Origin: JAEUJZ01 sp964460115 | GTDB lineage: Bacteria; Myxococcota_A; Polyangia; Palsa-1104; JAEUJZ01 | Direction: 5' to 3' | DNA length: 64,000 nt | Assembly: GCA_964460115.1 (NCBI GenBank) | Contig: CAYWPR010000002.1 | Span: forward strand, 1 to 64,000 | In this document: positions 17,575 to 25,155 of the stretch, one piece after another | How positions within the stretch are numbered: position 1 is the first letter of the stretch | How the letters are laid out: every line of letters begins with the position of its first letter | Program-made: the position numbers and the translations under genes | Notes under the pieces: model-generated | Told to the model about the DNA's origin: nothing | Seen by the model: the letters and a program-made list of their open reading frames with translations, nothing else | The model's database searches: none

Positions 17575-18270
17575 ATGGCCATCACCGGACATTTTGCGCG
17601 CTGGAGCGACCTTGTCAGCTACAGCGTCGTCGCTTTCTCGGCGATTTTTTTCGTCGTCGATCCCTTCGCCGTGGTCCCGGTATTTGTCACCATCACTGAA
17701 GGAGATACCGAAGAGAAGCGCCGCCAGATGGCGGCTCGCGCTTGCCTGGTCAGCGCCGGCATTTTGCTGTTTTTTCTGGTCGGCGGCGGGCTCATCTTCA
17801 AACTGTTTTCGCTGACTTTGGCCGCCTTCAAAATCGCCGGCGGCATTTTGCTGCTTCTGACCGCGCTTGACATGCTGCGCAGCATGCCGGCGCGCACCCG
17901 TACTAGCGGCAAAGAGCTTTCCGAGGCGGTGGGCAAACCCGATGTGGCCATCGTGCCTTTGGCCATGCCGCTACTCGCCGGCCCCGGAGCCATCGCCACG
18001 GTCATGGTTTTGACGGCTCAAGCCAGTCGCATCTGGCAATTCATCTTGCTGGCTTTGTCGATTGTGGTGACCGCGGCGATTTCTTATCTGTTGTTACGCG
18101 CTGCGTCCTTGGTGAATCGCTTTTTGGGCAACACCGGCCGAGCCATTTTAGAACGCGTCATGGGCCTTTTGCTGATCGCCATCGCCGTGCAATTTATGAT
18201 TGGCGGCGTGCGCGATGCCTTTCCGGAATTTTTTCCCAGCGCTCCGCCGATCCTTCCCCGTGCCCACTAA
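17575..18270 (+). CDS. MarC family integral membrane protein
   Basis: A 231-residue inner-membrane protein with six predicted spans and the MarC/UPF0056 signatures FFVVDPFAVVPVFV near the N-terminus, AGGILLLLTALDML near residue 90 and AMPLLAGPGAIATVMVL near residue 130. MarC proteins are widespread; the early link to multiple antibiotic resistance has not held up and their substrate is unknown. The Asp-Pro in the first span and the Gly-Pro-Gly in the fourth are both kept. It follows the aminotransferase gene closely and may share its transcript. The next element downstream is the reverse-strand 6S-like RNA terminator. Confidence 0.88.
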   Translation: MAITGHFARWSDLVSYSVVAFSAIFFVVDPFAVVPVFVTITEGDTEEKRRQMAARACLVSAGILLFFLVGGGLIFKLFSLTLAAFKIAGGILLLLTALDMLRSMPARTRTSGKELSEAVGKPDVAIVPLAMPLLAGPGAIATVMVLTAQASRIWQFILLALSIVVTAAISYLLLRAASLVNRFLGNTGRAILERVMGLLLIAIAVQFMIGGVRDAFPEFFPSAPPILPRAH

Positions 18271-18286
18271 CTCGCGCCGCGACGCC

Positions 18287-18324
18287 ATAAAAAAAGAGGC
18301 TGACTTCGAAAAGTCAGCCTCTTT
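18287..18324 (-). terminator. Intrinsic terminator of the 6S-like RNA
   Basis: A perfect 14-base stem (18293-18306 with 18311-18324) with a four-base loop. On the reverse strand the stem is followed by seven T residues (18295-18289), the canonical rho-independent form. It directly abuts the 3' end of the structured RNA. In the forward direction it has only a short T-run and may weakly terminate the marC transcript. Confidence 0.85.
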
Positions 18325-18325
18325 G

Positions 18326-18503
18326 ACCCCCGCCTGATCGTAGTCGAGATGTTTGAACCCCTACATCCAAGTAGGTGGGCTCCACAATGACCGGATTGGG
18401 CTTCCCGACATGCGGGCATGCACGCCACGGCCAGCGGCGGATCCCAGGTTCAAAAGCGTAGGGAAAAAACACTCCCAACCGGGGCGATTCAAGCAGTCAG
18501 GTC
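18326..18503 (-). ncRNA. ssrS: Probable 6S RNA
   Basis: Reverse-strand RNA of about 178 nt that would bind the sigma-70 RNA polymerase holoenzyme as a promoter mimic. The ends pair: CCTGA near the 5' end with TCAGG near the 3' end, and TTGAA-x3-CCCC (18490-18479 region) with GGGGTTCAA (18362-18354 region). These close a long rod with a large internal bubble and a GC-rich apical stem (about 18380-18455), the layout of 6S RNA. The 3' strand also carries a small hairpin before GGGTTCAA, as in the E. coli molecule. There is a good promoter upstream and an intrinsic terminator downstream, and no credible ORF inside. The apical loop lacks features of SRP RNA and tmRNA. A covariance search would settle it. 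Confidence 0.72.
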
Positions 18504-18508
18504 AATTA

Positions 18509-18537
18509 AGGGTAAGTCTTCCCAATCGCTCGGTCAA
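18509..18537 (-). promoter_or_regulatory. Sigma-70-type promoter of the 6S-like RNA
   Basis: TTGACC (18537-18532) and TACCCT (18514-18509) on the reverse strand are separated by exactly 17 bases. The expected start at about 18502-18503 coincides with the outer closing pair of the RNA fold. Confidence 0.65.
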
Positions 18538-18628
18538 GTCACGCTCAAAACCGTTCTAAACGTCCAGAAAATCACGGTCTCCAAAAAACCGCTGGGCAAA
18601 GCCGGCCCATCCGTGGTATGGCTCAGCC

Positions 18629-20170
18629 ATGGCTCCCGCCTCCCACTGTGGAGATCTTCGGTCAGCCCATAATGCTTTAGATCGGACCCAAAATTCGGGA
18701 CCGCTCTCGCTTGATGGCGTGGATTTTAAGAAACGCCGCACCCAAAACTGGTTCTTTCTGGGCCTCATGTATGCGTTTTTCTACATGGGCCGCTATAACT
18801 TCAGCGCCGTACAAGCCGCGGTAGCTGAACAGTTTGGGTGGAGCTACAGCGATTTCGGCTCGATCATCAGTGCCGGCCTTTTGACCTACGGCTGCGCGGT
18901 ATTTTTGAACGGTCCTTTGGCCGATCGCATCGGCGGCAAGCGGGCCATTTTGATTGGCGCAGCCGGTGCCGCATTTTTCAATCTGCTCTTTGGACTAGGT
19001 CACTTTGTATTGGTACAGCCAGCCGTTATGCGCGGCAGCCAAGTCCTTAGCCCGGCGGTGCTGGCCGATGGCATTAGCAATTCGACGGTGATTGCCACCT
19101 TTGCAGCGCTATGGGCGTGCAATCATTACTTTCAGTCCTTTGGCGCCCTATCGATTGTGAAAATCAACACCGCCTGGTTTCGCATCAGCGAGCGCGGAAA
19201 ATTCGCCGGTATTTTCGGCGTAATGATTCAAGGTGGGCGCACCTTGGCGTTTACCTTGCTGCCGCTGTGTCTGAAGTTTTTGCCCTGGCAGTACGCTTTT
19301 TTCATTCCCGCAGCGATGCTCAGCGTCATGTGGTTTGTGCTGTTTCGCAAAGTCGAAAACGCACCGTCGACGGCTGGCTTTGCCGAGCTCGATCCCGGCG
19401 ATGAAAGTCCTGAAGAGGCCCAAGCGCAACCGACCATTGGCTATGTGCTGCGCAAAGTCTTCGCGCGGCCCGAGCCTTGGATTATCGCATTTGCCTCGAT
19501 GTGCATCGGAATGGTTCGTCACTCGATAGACCACTGGTATGCGCGCTACATCGGGGTGATGTTTGGCGTGTCGGCCAAGCAATTGTCATCATTTCTGCCC
19601 TATCAACTGGCGTCCGTGGCCATGCCGCTTGCAGCCGTGACCGGCGGACTTTTGGCAGGGGTGGCTTCGGATCGACTTTTTGGCTCGCGCCGAGCTCCGG
19701 TGATCTTCATCGCATTTATTGGACAGGCCCTGTGCCTGCTGCTTTTGCGCCTAAGCTTGCGCGACGCCTGGGCCGCATGCTTCGCGCTGGTGCTGATTTC
19801 TTTGTTCGTCAACAGTGCCCATGGACTCGTCGGCGGTGCGGCATCCATGGACTTTGGCGGCCGCAAGGCCGTGGCCACCGCAGCGGGATTGTTTGATGGC
19901 GCGCAATATCTAGCCGGATCGCTCGTCGGGGCTGGTATGGGTCGGCTGCTCGATCACTACAAAGTGACTGGACAGCGCGGCGTGGAATTTGAAGTCTGGC
20001 CGCTGGCGCCGCTCGGCTTTGCCGTGCTGGGCGCGCTAATTATTTCACGGCTGTGGCACGCCCTGCCGGGACGTAGTCGACACAGCCAGGGGCAGCCGGC
20101 GCTTACTTCGCAACCGTCTGAACCTCAGTACGGGCTTCCACAGCCGGCGGCGACGGTTCGGGACGGCTGA
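18629..20170 (+). CDS. MFS transporter, organophosphate:phosphate antiporter (GlpT/UhpT-like)
   Basis: A 513-residue inner-membrane transporter with 12 predicted spans in two halves joined by a polar loop (about 245-270). The first span ends with FFYMGRYNFSAV, and NGPLADRIGGKRAI follows between spans 2 and 3, as in the OPA family that exchanges glycerol-3-phosphate or hexose phosphates for phosphate. The arginine in GRYN corresponds to the substrate-binding arginine of helix 1. The substrate is therefore probably a sugar or glycerol phosphate. The first 30 residues are not membrane-like and the real start may be a GTG at about 18719. The 3' end overlaps the convergent lipoprotein gene by 68 bases. 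Confidence 0.82.
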   Translation: MAPASHCGDLRSAHNALDRTQNSGPLSLDGVDFKKRRTQNWFFLGLMYAFFYMGRYNFSAVQAAVAEQFGWSYSDFGSIISAGLLTYGCAVFLNGPLADRIGGKRAILIGAAGAAFFNLLFGLGHFVLVQPAVMRGSQVLSPAVLADGISNSTVIATFAALWACNHYFQSFGALSIVKINTAWFRISERGKFAGIFGVMIQGGRTLAFTLLPLCLKFLPWQYAFFIPAAMLSVMWFVLFRKVENAPSTAGFAELDPGDESPEEAQAQPTIGYVLRKVFARPEPWIIAFASMCIGMVRHSIDHWYARYIGVMFGVSAKQLSSFLPYQLASVAMPLAAVTGGLLAGVASDRLFGSRRAPVIFIAFIGQALCLLLLRLSLRDAWAACFALVLISLFVNSAHGLVGGAASMDFGGRKAVATAAGLFDGAQYLAGSLVGAGMGRLLDHYKVTGQRGVEFEVWPLAPLGFAVLGALIISRLWHALPGRSRHSQGQPALTSQPSEPQYGLPQPAATVRDG

Positions 20171-20843
20171 AGGTCTTTTCGGCATTGCCCTTGGGCAAAA
20201 CGAACTGCGGCGCCAAGCCGGGCTTTCTGCCAAAGCCGGCATAGGTGCTGCTAATCAAGTTAAAGGGCATGATGTCGGTGGTAGCCAATTGTCCCCCCGA
20301 TGAAAACAAAACCAGGGGATTTACCGCGGGCTGGTCGTCAAAACGCAGATCGAAAGTGATCGGCTGCAGGGGCTGATTGGGCGGTCCAAACGTCGAAATC
20401 GTCAGATACGGCTCCACGGATGGGTCCAAAACGGAACCATCGCTATACGCATCAAAGCCGACGTGATTGTTGGCGATGGTATTGATGCTGTCGTTGGGCA
20501 TGGCGTTTGTGAACTGCGCAGAAAGATCGCAGCCTTCCGGACAGTAAAGGTCGCCAGAGAAGTGGCGCGGCACGTTATCGCCTAGGAAAAAAAGCGTCCA
20601 GGTGAAATTGGCATCAACATAGATGCGATAGGGACCCAAAGACGGGTCCACGAGAACTCCGCTATCAATCAGATAGTCAGGCGTATTTGCAGGAACGCCA
20701 AAAGGATCGGGCGGCAGGGGGTGCCCCGGGGACGGCATATAAAAAGTGCCTGTCTGATAACCACTTGGCGGTGGAGGCGGTGGAGCTGGATCCGCAAAAC
20801 ACCCGGATGCGAGAACTACCGAGGCCAAAAACACGCTGCGCAT
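20103..20843 (-). CDS. Predicted lipoprotein of unknown function
   Basis: A 246-residue exported protein. The signal sequence is short and ends in a clear lipobox VLASGC with the lipidated cysteine at residue 15, followed by a Pro-rich tether. The body is beta-rich with repeated PYRIYVD/PYLTIST strands and a pair of cysteines in LYCPEGCDL near residue 102 that may form a disulfide. The C-terminal 30 residues are basic and Pro-rich and are encoded in the overlap with the convergent transporter gene. A GGAGAG ribosome site lies seven bases before the ATG. I do not recognise a family. It is monocistronic as far as the sequence shows. Confidence 0.72.
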   Translation of the reverse strand: MRSVFLASVVLASGCFADPAPPPPPPSGYQTGTFYMPSPGHPLPPDPFGVPANTPDYLIDSGVLVDPSLGPYRIYVDANFTWTLFFLGDNVPRHFSGDLYCPEGCDLSAQFTNAMPNDSINTIANNHVGFDAYSDGSVLDPSVEPYLTISTFGPPNQPLQPITFDLRFDDQPAVNPLVLFSSGGQLATTDIMPFNLISSTYAGFGRKPGLAPQFVLPKGNAEKTFSRPEPSPPAVEARTEVQTVAK

Positions 20844-20973
20844 GGTTCACTCTCCTACATTTTATTAAGGTTTAGTCTAGCGCTCGTGCAGAGCGCGGGC
20901 AGGCGCTTACCGAGCACTCTCTTTAATTATCCAACGAGGGCGGCGCGATTGTAAGAGCCTGACGAGGAGCACA

Positions 20974-22323
20974 TTAGCGGCAGCTTGCGCGGTCCATCAG
21001 CAAACTGACTAGAAGCGCGCTGACGAGCAGCAGATATGCAAGGACGATCAGCAGCTTATAAGCGCGTGATGTAGGCGTGCGCGATACATTGGCGCTGGAG
21101 CTGGACAAGTTGCCCGGGCTAGAGGACGGCCGACTTGAAGAAGGGACGGACGCAAACGAACGGCTAGAAGACGCTGCCGAAAGCGACGAACGGCTGGACG
21201 AGGCTGCCGAAAGCGACGAACGGCTGGGCGGCGGATAACTCGTAGAAGAGCGACTGTGAACGCTGGGCGGACGCATCGAGCGCGATGAAGACTGCTGCAC
21301 GGCTGCAGCGACGGCCGCGGGCAAAGCGAGCGCCGGCGTGACGCCCGGTCGAGTCCATTGCACCTTGTCAGGTTCGGCCAGCGCAAGCTGTAAGGCTGCG
21401 GCAAAATCCGCGGTGCAGCGAAATCGTTGCTCGCGATCTCGGCAGATCGCCTTCATGATTACCGAGTCCAGGGCCGGCGAAATGTCCGAGTTGCGCGCTC
21501 GCGGCGGCTCGGGATCGGCGGTCATAATCAGCGCCAGCACCGCCATGTTGGGGTTTGGCGCCTCCGGCGGAATAAAAGGCGGTCGGCCGGTCAAAAGCTC
21601 ATAAAGCACCGCGCCGACGCCATAGATGTCCACGCGTTCGTCGATGTCATTGCCCTGCGCCTGCTCGGGAGCCATGTAGACCGGCGTGCCCAGCGCCTGC
21701 CCCGTATCCGTGACCGAGTCTCCTTGCAAGCGCGCCACGCCAAAGTCGACCACTTTGATGCGTTCGACCTCGTGCTTGCCGTCTTTTACTGTGGCCAAAA
21801 CAATGTTGTCGGGCTTGATGTCGCGATGAATAACGCCGACTTTGTGCGCCGCTTCCAGCGCCGACAGCACCGGCAGACACAGCGCCACGGCTTCGGCCGC
21901 CGGCAAGGCTCCACGCTCTTTAAGCAACTTGGACAGTGACGAGCCTTCTAAAAACTCCATCGCCAGATATAGCGAGCCGTCACGTTCTCGCACAAAATCA
22001 TAAAGCTGCACGATGTTTTGATGCGTCAGGCGACGCATTGCCGTCGCTTCGCGTTGAAAACGCGTCATTCGGTCGGTGCGATCGGCCTTCATCTCTCCAG
22101 CAATCGGCACCAGCACTTTGACGGCAGCGCGCCGACGGCGATCTTCAATATGATGCGCGACAAAGACGGCCCCCATGCCGCCGCGGCCGATCAGCCCATC
22201 GACATACCAAACCTTGCCAACGACCGGAAAAACCAGCGGAAGCTGGCATTTGGGGCAGGTTGAGTAGGCCGCCGGGTAGTTCCCCGGACAGGCGAGACAT
22301 AATTTTTCTGGATCCTTGGCCAC
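20974..22323 (-). CDS. Serine/threonine protein kinase with N-terminal zinc ribbon
   Basis: A 449-residue Hanks-type kinase. Residues 9-26 form a CxxC-x10-CxxC zinc ribbon. The kinase domain (about 40-310) is complete: GRGGMGAV, the VKVL lysine, HRDIKPDN near 165, DFGVA near 193 and the APEQ segment. A serine-rich, low-complexity linker (about 345-425) leads to a single transmembrane span at the C-terminus (LLIVLAYLLLVSALLVSLLM). The kinase therefore sits on the cytoplasmic side with almost no external part. The start is a GTG with no obvious ribosome site. The linker is encoded partly by a 30-base tandem repeat. Substrates unknown; myxobacterial genomes carry many such kinases. Confidence 0.92.
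   Translation of the reverse strand: MAKDPEKLCLACPGNYPAAYSTCPKCQLPLVFPVVGKVWYVDGLIGRGGMGAVFVAHHIEDRRRRAAVKVLVPIAGEMKADRTDRMTRFQREATAMRRLTHQNIVQLYDFVRERDGSLYLAMEFLEGSSLSKLLKERGALPAAEAVALCLPVLSALEAAHKVGVIHRDIKPDNIVLATVKDGKHEVERIKVVDFGVARLQGDSVTDTGQALGTPVYMAPEQAQGNDIDERVDIYGVGAVLYELLTGRPPFIPPEAPNPNMAVLALIMTADPEPPRARNSDISPALDSVIMKAICRDREQRFRCTADFAAALQLALAEPDKVQWTRPGVTPALALPAAVAAAVQQSSSRSMRPPSVHSRSSTSYPPPSRSSLSAASSSRSSLSAASSSRSFASVPSSSRPSSSPGNLSSSSANVSRTPTSRAYKLLIVLAYLLLVSALLVSLLMDRASCR
21173..21232 (-). repeat. 30-base tandem repeat in kinase linker
   Basis: Two nearly identical 30-base units (21173-21202 and 21203-21232), with a partial third copy at about 21153-21172. They encode SRSSLSAASS-like decapeptides in the serine-rich linker of the zinc-ribbon kinase. 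Copy number may vary between strains. Confidence 0.7.
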
Positions 22324-22398
22324 GTAATAGGAAGCGCTTTATTAGGAATCTTATTGTAAGCAGAGCAGCGGTAGGTAGGGCAAGCGGAGGGATGCGGA

Positions 22399-23094
22399 TT
22401 AGGTGCGCGCATATACAAAGGCGTCCGCCCGCGCATCGCGCAGCCAACCGCTAAGGCTTAGGCCATTTCGGTCTTTCTCAGACAAAAGCAGCCCTTTGGT
22501 TTGCGCGGATTCATTGGAAATGAGTTCGCCAAACAAACGGCGCAGCGCAGGGTCACACAGCGACCAATCAATGTCCGGGCTTAGCGGCGAAACTCCAGCT
22601 TCGCAATTCGGATTGTATTGTCCTGAACAAAAATATTCGATGATGGTTTCTTCGAGAAAGAAATTGCCGTGCGCAAAGCCCGGCGGCACCCAGATCCATT
22701 CTGCTGTATCGGCGTCGGCCGTGGCTTTAATGTCGTAGGCCAAAATTTTGCCGACCGTCGGCGAGTCTTTACGAATGTCCAAGACCAAATCGATCATTCG
22801 GCCCCACACCGTACGCACCAGCTTGCCGACGTAGGGATTCCATTGAAAATGCAGGCCGCGCACAGTCCCGGGGCGCGAAAAGCTTTCGTTGGCTTGTACA
22901 AAGTCGACGCCCTGCAAACATTGCAGATCGGGGTGGGTCAAAAAATCGCTGCGTCGGTAGTGCTCTGTAAAGTAGCCGCGATGATCGTGAAAACGCGCAA
23001 AGCGCAAAACCTTGATCTCAGGAATAGCTAGGGATTTGACTTCCAGGAGCTTCACGCGGTCACCAATCGAGTAGCGCCGAGGATTACGCCGCAT
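22399..23094 (-). CDS. dTDP-4-dehydrorhamnose 3,5-epimerase-like (RmlC) protein
   Basis: About 231 residues of the RmlC cupin fold. Matching segments are DHRGYFTEHYRRSDF, the catalytic-site RGLHFQ (His base), VWGRMIDLVLDIRKDSPTVGK and VPPGFAHGNF. RmlC epimerises the 3' and 5' positions of dTDP-4-keto-6-deoxyglucose in dTDP-rhamnose synthesis, and relatives make other dTDP-sugars. Here rmlA, rmlB and rmlD are not adjacent, so its substrate may be different. The start is uncertain: ATG at 23094 was chosen, but a GTG 16 codons downstream (VKLLEVKSLAIP) fits the family N-terminus better. It is encoded upstream of the zinc-ribbon kinase but with a gap of about 75 bases. Confidence 0.82.
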   Translation of the reverse strand: MRRNPRRYSIGDRVKLLEVKSLAIPEIKVLRFARFHDHRGYFTEHYRRSDFLTHPDLQCLQGVDFVQANESFSRPGTVRGLHFQWNPYVGKLVRTVWGRMIDLVLDIRKDSPTVGKILAYDIKATADADTAEWIWVPPGFAHGNFFLEETIIEYFCSGQYNPNCEAGVSPLSPDIDWSLCDPALRRLFGELISNESAQTKGLLLSEKDRNGLSLSGWLRDARADAFVYART

Positions 23095-23256
23095 TCTGCC
23101 TCGTGTCAAGGCAAGCGGCGGCGCAGCGCATCTAGTCCCATCCAAACCCCAAAAAACCGCGTCGCGGCATTGGCGGACGCGCAATCGGCCGTGAAAAAAT
23201 TTGTGCCGGCGGTTTTTATCCTACATGATACGACATCAGTCAGGAGAACCGTCGCT

Positions 23257-23670
23257 ATGTCTCAGGATCGTCGCCTACAAGTTCGTCTGCCCGTCGAGAT
23301 TTGCGTTCAACAGTTCCTGGCCGGAGACGCCTATCTAGGGCTCACCCGCGACCTGTCAGAGCACGGGCTGTACATCACAGCGCCGCGCCTAGTGGACAGC
23401 GCCACCTGGTATGGCGCGCCGATGCAGTTGCAATTCGCCCTGCCGGGCACCGGCGAGACGATCTGGGCACGCGGCCAAGTCTGCCATGAAGATACAGCCG
23501 GGCCCGTGGACGAGCGCGGACTCGGCGTGCGGCTTATCGACATGGCCCAGCGCCATGCTCGCAGTCTGCGCGAGTACGTCGAATCGGTGCGAAGAGCCCG
23601 TCTGCACAACCTGCTGCTACAGATGAATCGGCGCCAGCCGCTGCCCGGCGTCGACGTCAACCTGATGTAA
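23257..23670 (+). CDS. PilZ domain protein
   Basis: A 137-residue single-domain protein of the PilZ family, which binds cyclic di-GMP. The two ligand motifs are recognisable: RRLQVR at residues 5-10 (RxxxR) and DLSEHGLYI at about 30-38 (D/NxSxxG). Strands with WARGQVCH and RGLGVRLIDM complete the barrel, and a C-terminal helix follows. The ATG at 23257 has AGGAGA upstream; the longer open frame starting at 23170 would cover the promoter. It stands alone, divergent from the RmlC-like gene, so its effector partner is not indicated. Confidence 0.88.
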   Translation: MSQDRRLQVRLPVEICVQQFLAGDAYLGLTRDLSEHGLYITAPRLVDSATWYGAPMQLQFALPGTGETIWARGQVCHEDTAGPVDERGLGVRLIDMAQRHARSLREYVESVRRARLHNLLLQMNRRQPLPGVDVNLM

Positions 23671-23718
23671 GTGCAGGCTTTGGCAAAGGCCGCGCGGTGC
23701 CAAAAGTCAGCGCCGCGT

Positions 23719-24366
23719 TTACGACTGGTGACCGCCTGCGCTTTCAAGCTCGTGATGAATTTTTTTGGTTTTCTTTTCCGCTTCCAGTTTGATTGGCCGT
23801 TCCGGCGGCACAAGCACGGTGTCAATCACGTGCAAAATGCCGTTTGCCGTCAAAATATCGCTGCGGGTTATTACGGCGCTATTGATTTTGATGACAAGCG
23901 GGCCATTGCTGCTTGAGGCATCGATGCGCACGATTCCTCCGCTCGCCGTCAAGGCATTGCGCAGCCTGAGGACTTGGCGGGCCGGAACGTAGGCTTTTAG
24001 CACATGGTAGCGAAGGATCTGCTTAAGCTGCTGCGGGTCTTTCTGCCAACGCTCGAGCGTACTTGCCGGCAGCTTGGCGAAGGCGTCATCCGTCGGCACG
24101 AACATGGTCAGGGGCCCATGCGTTCGAAGCAGCGGGATCATGCCTGCGGCGTTTAGCATTTTTAGCAGCGACTCGAAGCGCCCCTCGGCATTTAGGGTAC
24201 TGACGATGTCTTTTTTGCCCAGCCGCGATTTGGCATCAAAATGCACCGATATTTCGCCCGGCGGCTCGCTCTGCGCGGTCTCCGCATAGGCGGAATGTGC
24301 GCCGCCTTGCCAAAGCAAGGTCGCAAGCCCAAGGCTCGCAGAAACCAAAACCAATCGACAACCCAT
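23719..24366 (-). CDS. Secreted fasciclin (FAS1) domain protein
   Basis: A 215-residue exported protein with a signal peptide (cleavage probably after AYA near residue 33) and one FAS1 domain (about 55-195). The domain markers are TLNAEGRFESLLKMLNAAG, the H1 motif TMFVPTDDAFAKLP, YHVLKAYVPARQVL and the H2 motif ANGILHVIDTVLVPP. FAS1 proteins mediate adhesion or cell-surface contacts. The C-terminus is highly charged (EAEKKTKKIHHELE). The ATG at 24366 is used; an in-frame TTG lies seven codons upstream. No neighbouring gene on the same strand. Confidence 0.88.
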   Translation of the reverse strand: MGCRLVLVSASLGLATLLWQGGAHSAYAETAQSEPPGEISVHFDAKSRLGKKDIVSTLNAEGRFESLLKMLNAAGMIPLLRTHGPLTMFVPTDDAFAKLPASTLERWQKDPQQLKQILRYHVLKAYVPARQVLRLRNALTASGGIVRIDASSSNGPLVIKINSAVITRSDILTANGILHVIDTVLVPPERPIKLEAEKKTKKIHHELESAGGHQS

Positions 24367-24442
24367 ACAGAAATTATTACCACACAAGCGCGCTCGGCTT
24401 AGGTGCCTTGCATGTCCTGTGCAAGGCGCCTAATCTCGATTT

Positions 24443-25042
24443 ATGTCAGCGCGGGGAATATGGAGCGGACGCCTGAGGCGATGCTGCCTGTGTGGCATCG
24501 TATTCAGTGGCTGTCTGGGATCCCGCACTCCGCAGCAAGCGACGACCTTTTCTGCAGCCAACAAGCATCTTGAACTAAGCTGCGCTCGAGAAGGTGCCGA
24601 GCGCGTCGATGTCGCCAGTTGGCGCGGCAGCGGACGTCCGGATGTCGTACGTGTATATACTCGCGTGCCTTCTGGAGAAAGCCGCGGACAAACCGTTTTG
24701 TCGTGTCGCGAAGTAGATCTGAACGGCGATGGCCGCAAAGACATGCTTGTGTACTACGACCTCGATGGCCGCAAGCAGCGTGAGGAGTTTGATCACGACT
24801 ACGATGGAATTGCGGACGTGAAAAGCTTCTATGAAGCGGGACGGCTCGTGCGACAAGAGCTAGACATCAACCACGATGGCAAAGCCGACATGGTGCAATA
24901 TTTCGCAGGAGACAAACTGCTTCGCGTAGAACGTCTGTCTCCCGAGGCCGAGGGAGATGCCAAGCCCGCAGCCGCGGACAAGGCAGCGCCCTCGGTCCCT
25001 GAGCAGTCTGGCCGTTCAGCCAAGGCTGCTGCTGGTAGTTAA
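24443..25042 (+). CDS. Lipoprotein with EF-hand-like calcium loops
   Basis: A 199-residue predicted lipoprotein; the cysteine at residue 24 follows IVFSG. Residues 88-155 contain three Asp-rich loops, DLNGDGRKD, DHDYDGIAD and DINHDGKAD, with the spacing of EF-hand, dockerin or thrombospondin type 3 calcium sites. Each is followed by a short beta element and aromatic residues (VYYD, SFYE, VQYF). The C-terminal 40 residues are an Ala/Pro-rich tail. Binding of calcium is inferred from the loops; a specific partner is not known. The gene ends convergently with a small coupled ORF, overlapping it by 4 bases. Confidence 0.72.
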   Translation: MSARGIWSGRLRRCCLCGIVFSGCLGSRTPQQATTFSAANKHLELSCAREGAERVDVASWRGSGRPDVVRVYTRVPSGESRGQTVLSCREVDLNGDGRKDMLVYYDLDGRKQREEFDHDYDGIADVKSFYEAGRLVRQELDINHDGKADMVQYFAGDKLLRVERLSPEAEGDAKPAAADKAAPSVPEQSGRSAKAAAGS

Positions 25043-25155
25043 GGGCTGCCAAAGCAGCCCGTCACAGGGCCGGCATTGTCCACCGGACGCAAGGCCATCG
25101 CCGGACGCAAGGCCATCGCAGTCGGACGATGAAGGGTTTCAGTGATGTTGATCAT
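25039..25155 (-). CDS. Small 38-residue ORF coupled to cobW
   Basis: The ATG overlaps the stop of the CobW gene (ATGA), and AAAGGAG inside the last CobW codons is positioned as its ribosome site, so the ORF is well set up for translational coupling. The product begins MINITETLHRPTAM, has a duplicated AMALRP, and ends VTGCFGSP. The duplication corresponds to a perfect 18-base tandem repeat in the DNA. No family is recognised and its small size means it could still be chance. It could be a short metal-associated or regulatory peptide. Confidence 0.5.
   Translation of the reverse strand: MINITETLHRPTAMALRPAMALRPVDNAGPVTGCFGSP
25043..25060. terminator. Short hairpin after calcium-loop lipoprotein gene
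   Basis: A 7-base GC-rich stem (25043-25049 with 25054-25060) and CAAA loop start at the base after the forward stop codon. It lies within the 3' end of the small reverse ORF. No U-tract, so function as a terminator is uncertain. Confidence 0.35.
25083..25118. repeat. 18-base perfect tandem duplication
   Basis: Two identical 18-base units (25083-25100, 25101-25118). In the reverse-strand small ORF they encode the repeated AMALRP hexapeptide, so the duplication keeps the frame. Confidence 0.8.

Noticed and set aside
18293..18324. Terminator assigned only to the forward marC transcript
   Set aside because: The long T-run follows the hairpin on the reverse strand, so it mainly serves the reverse RNA; forward use is possible but weaker.
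18326..18503. tRNA or tmRNA reading of the structured RNA (GGTTCAAA-like T-arm)
   Set aside because: No cloverleaf, no CCA-adjacent acceptor stem and no tag-peptide frame; the long rod with closing stems fits 6S RNA better.
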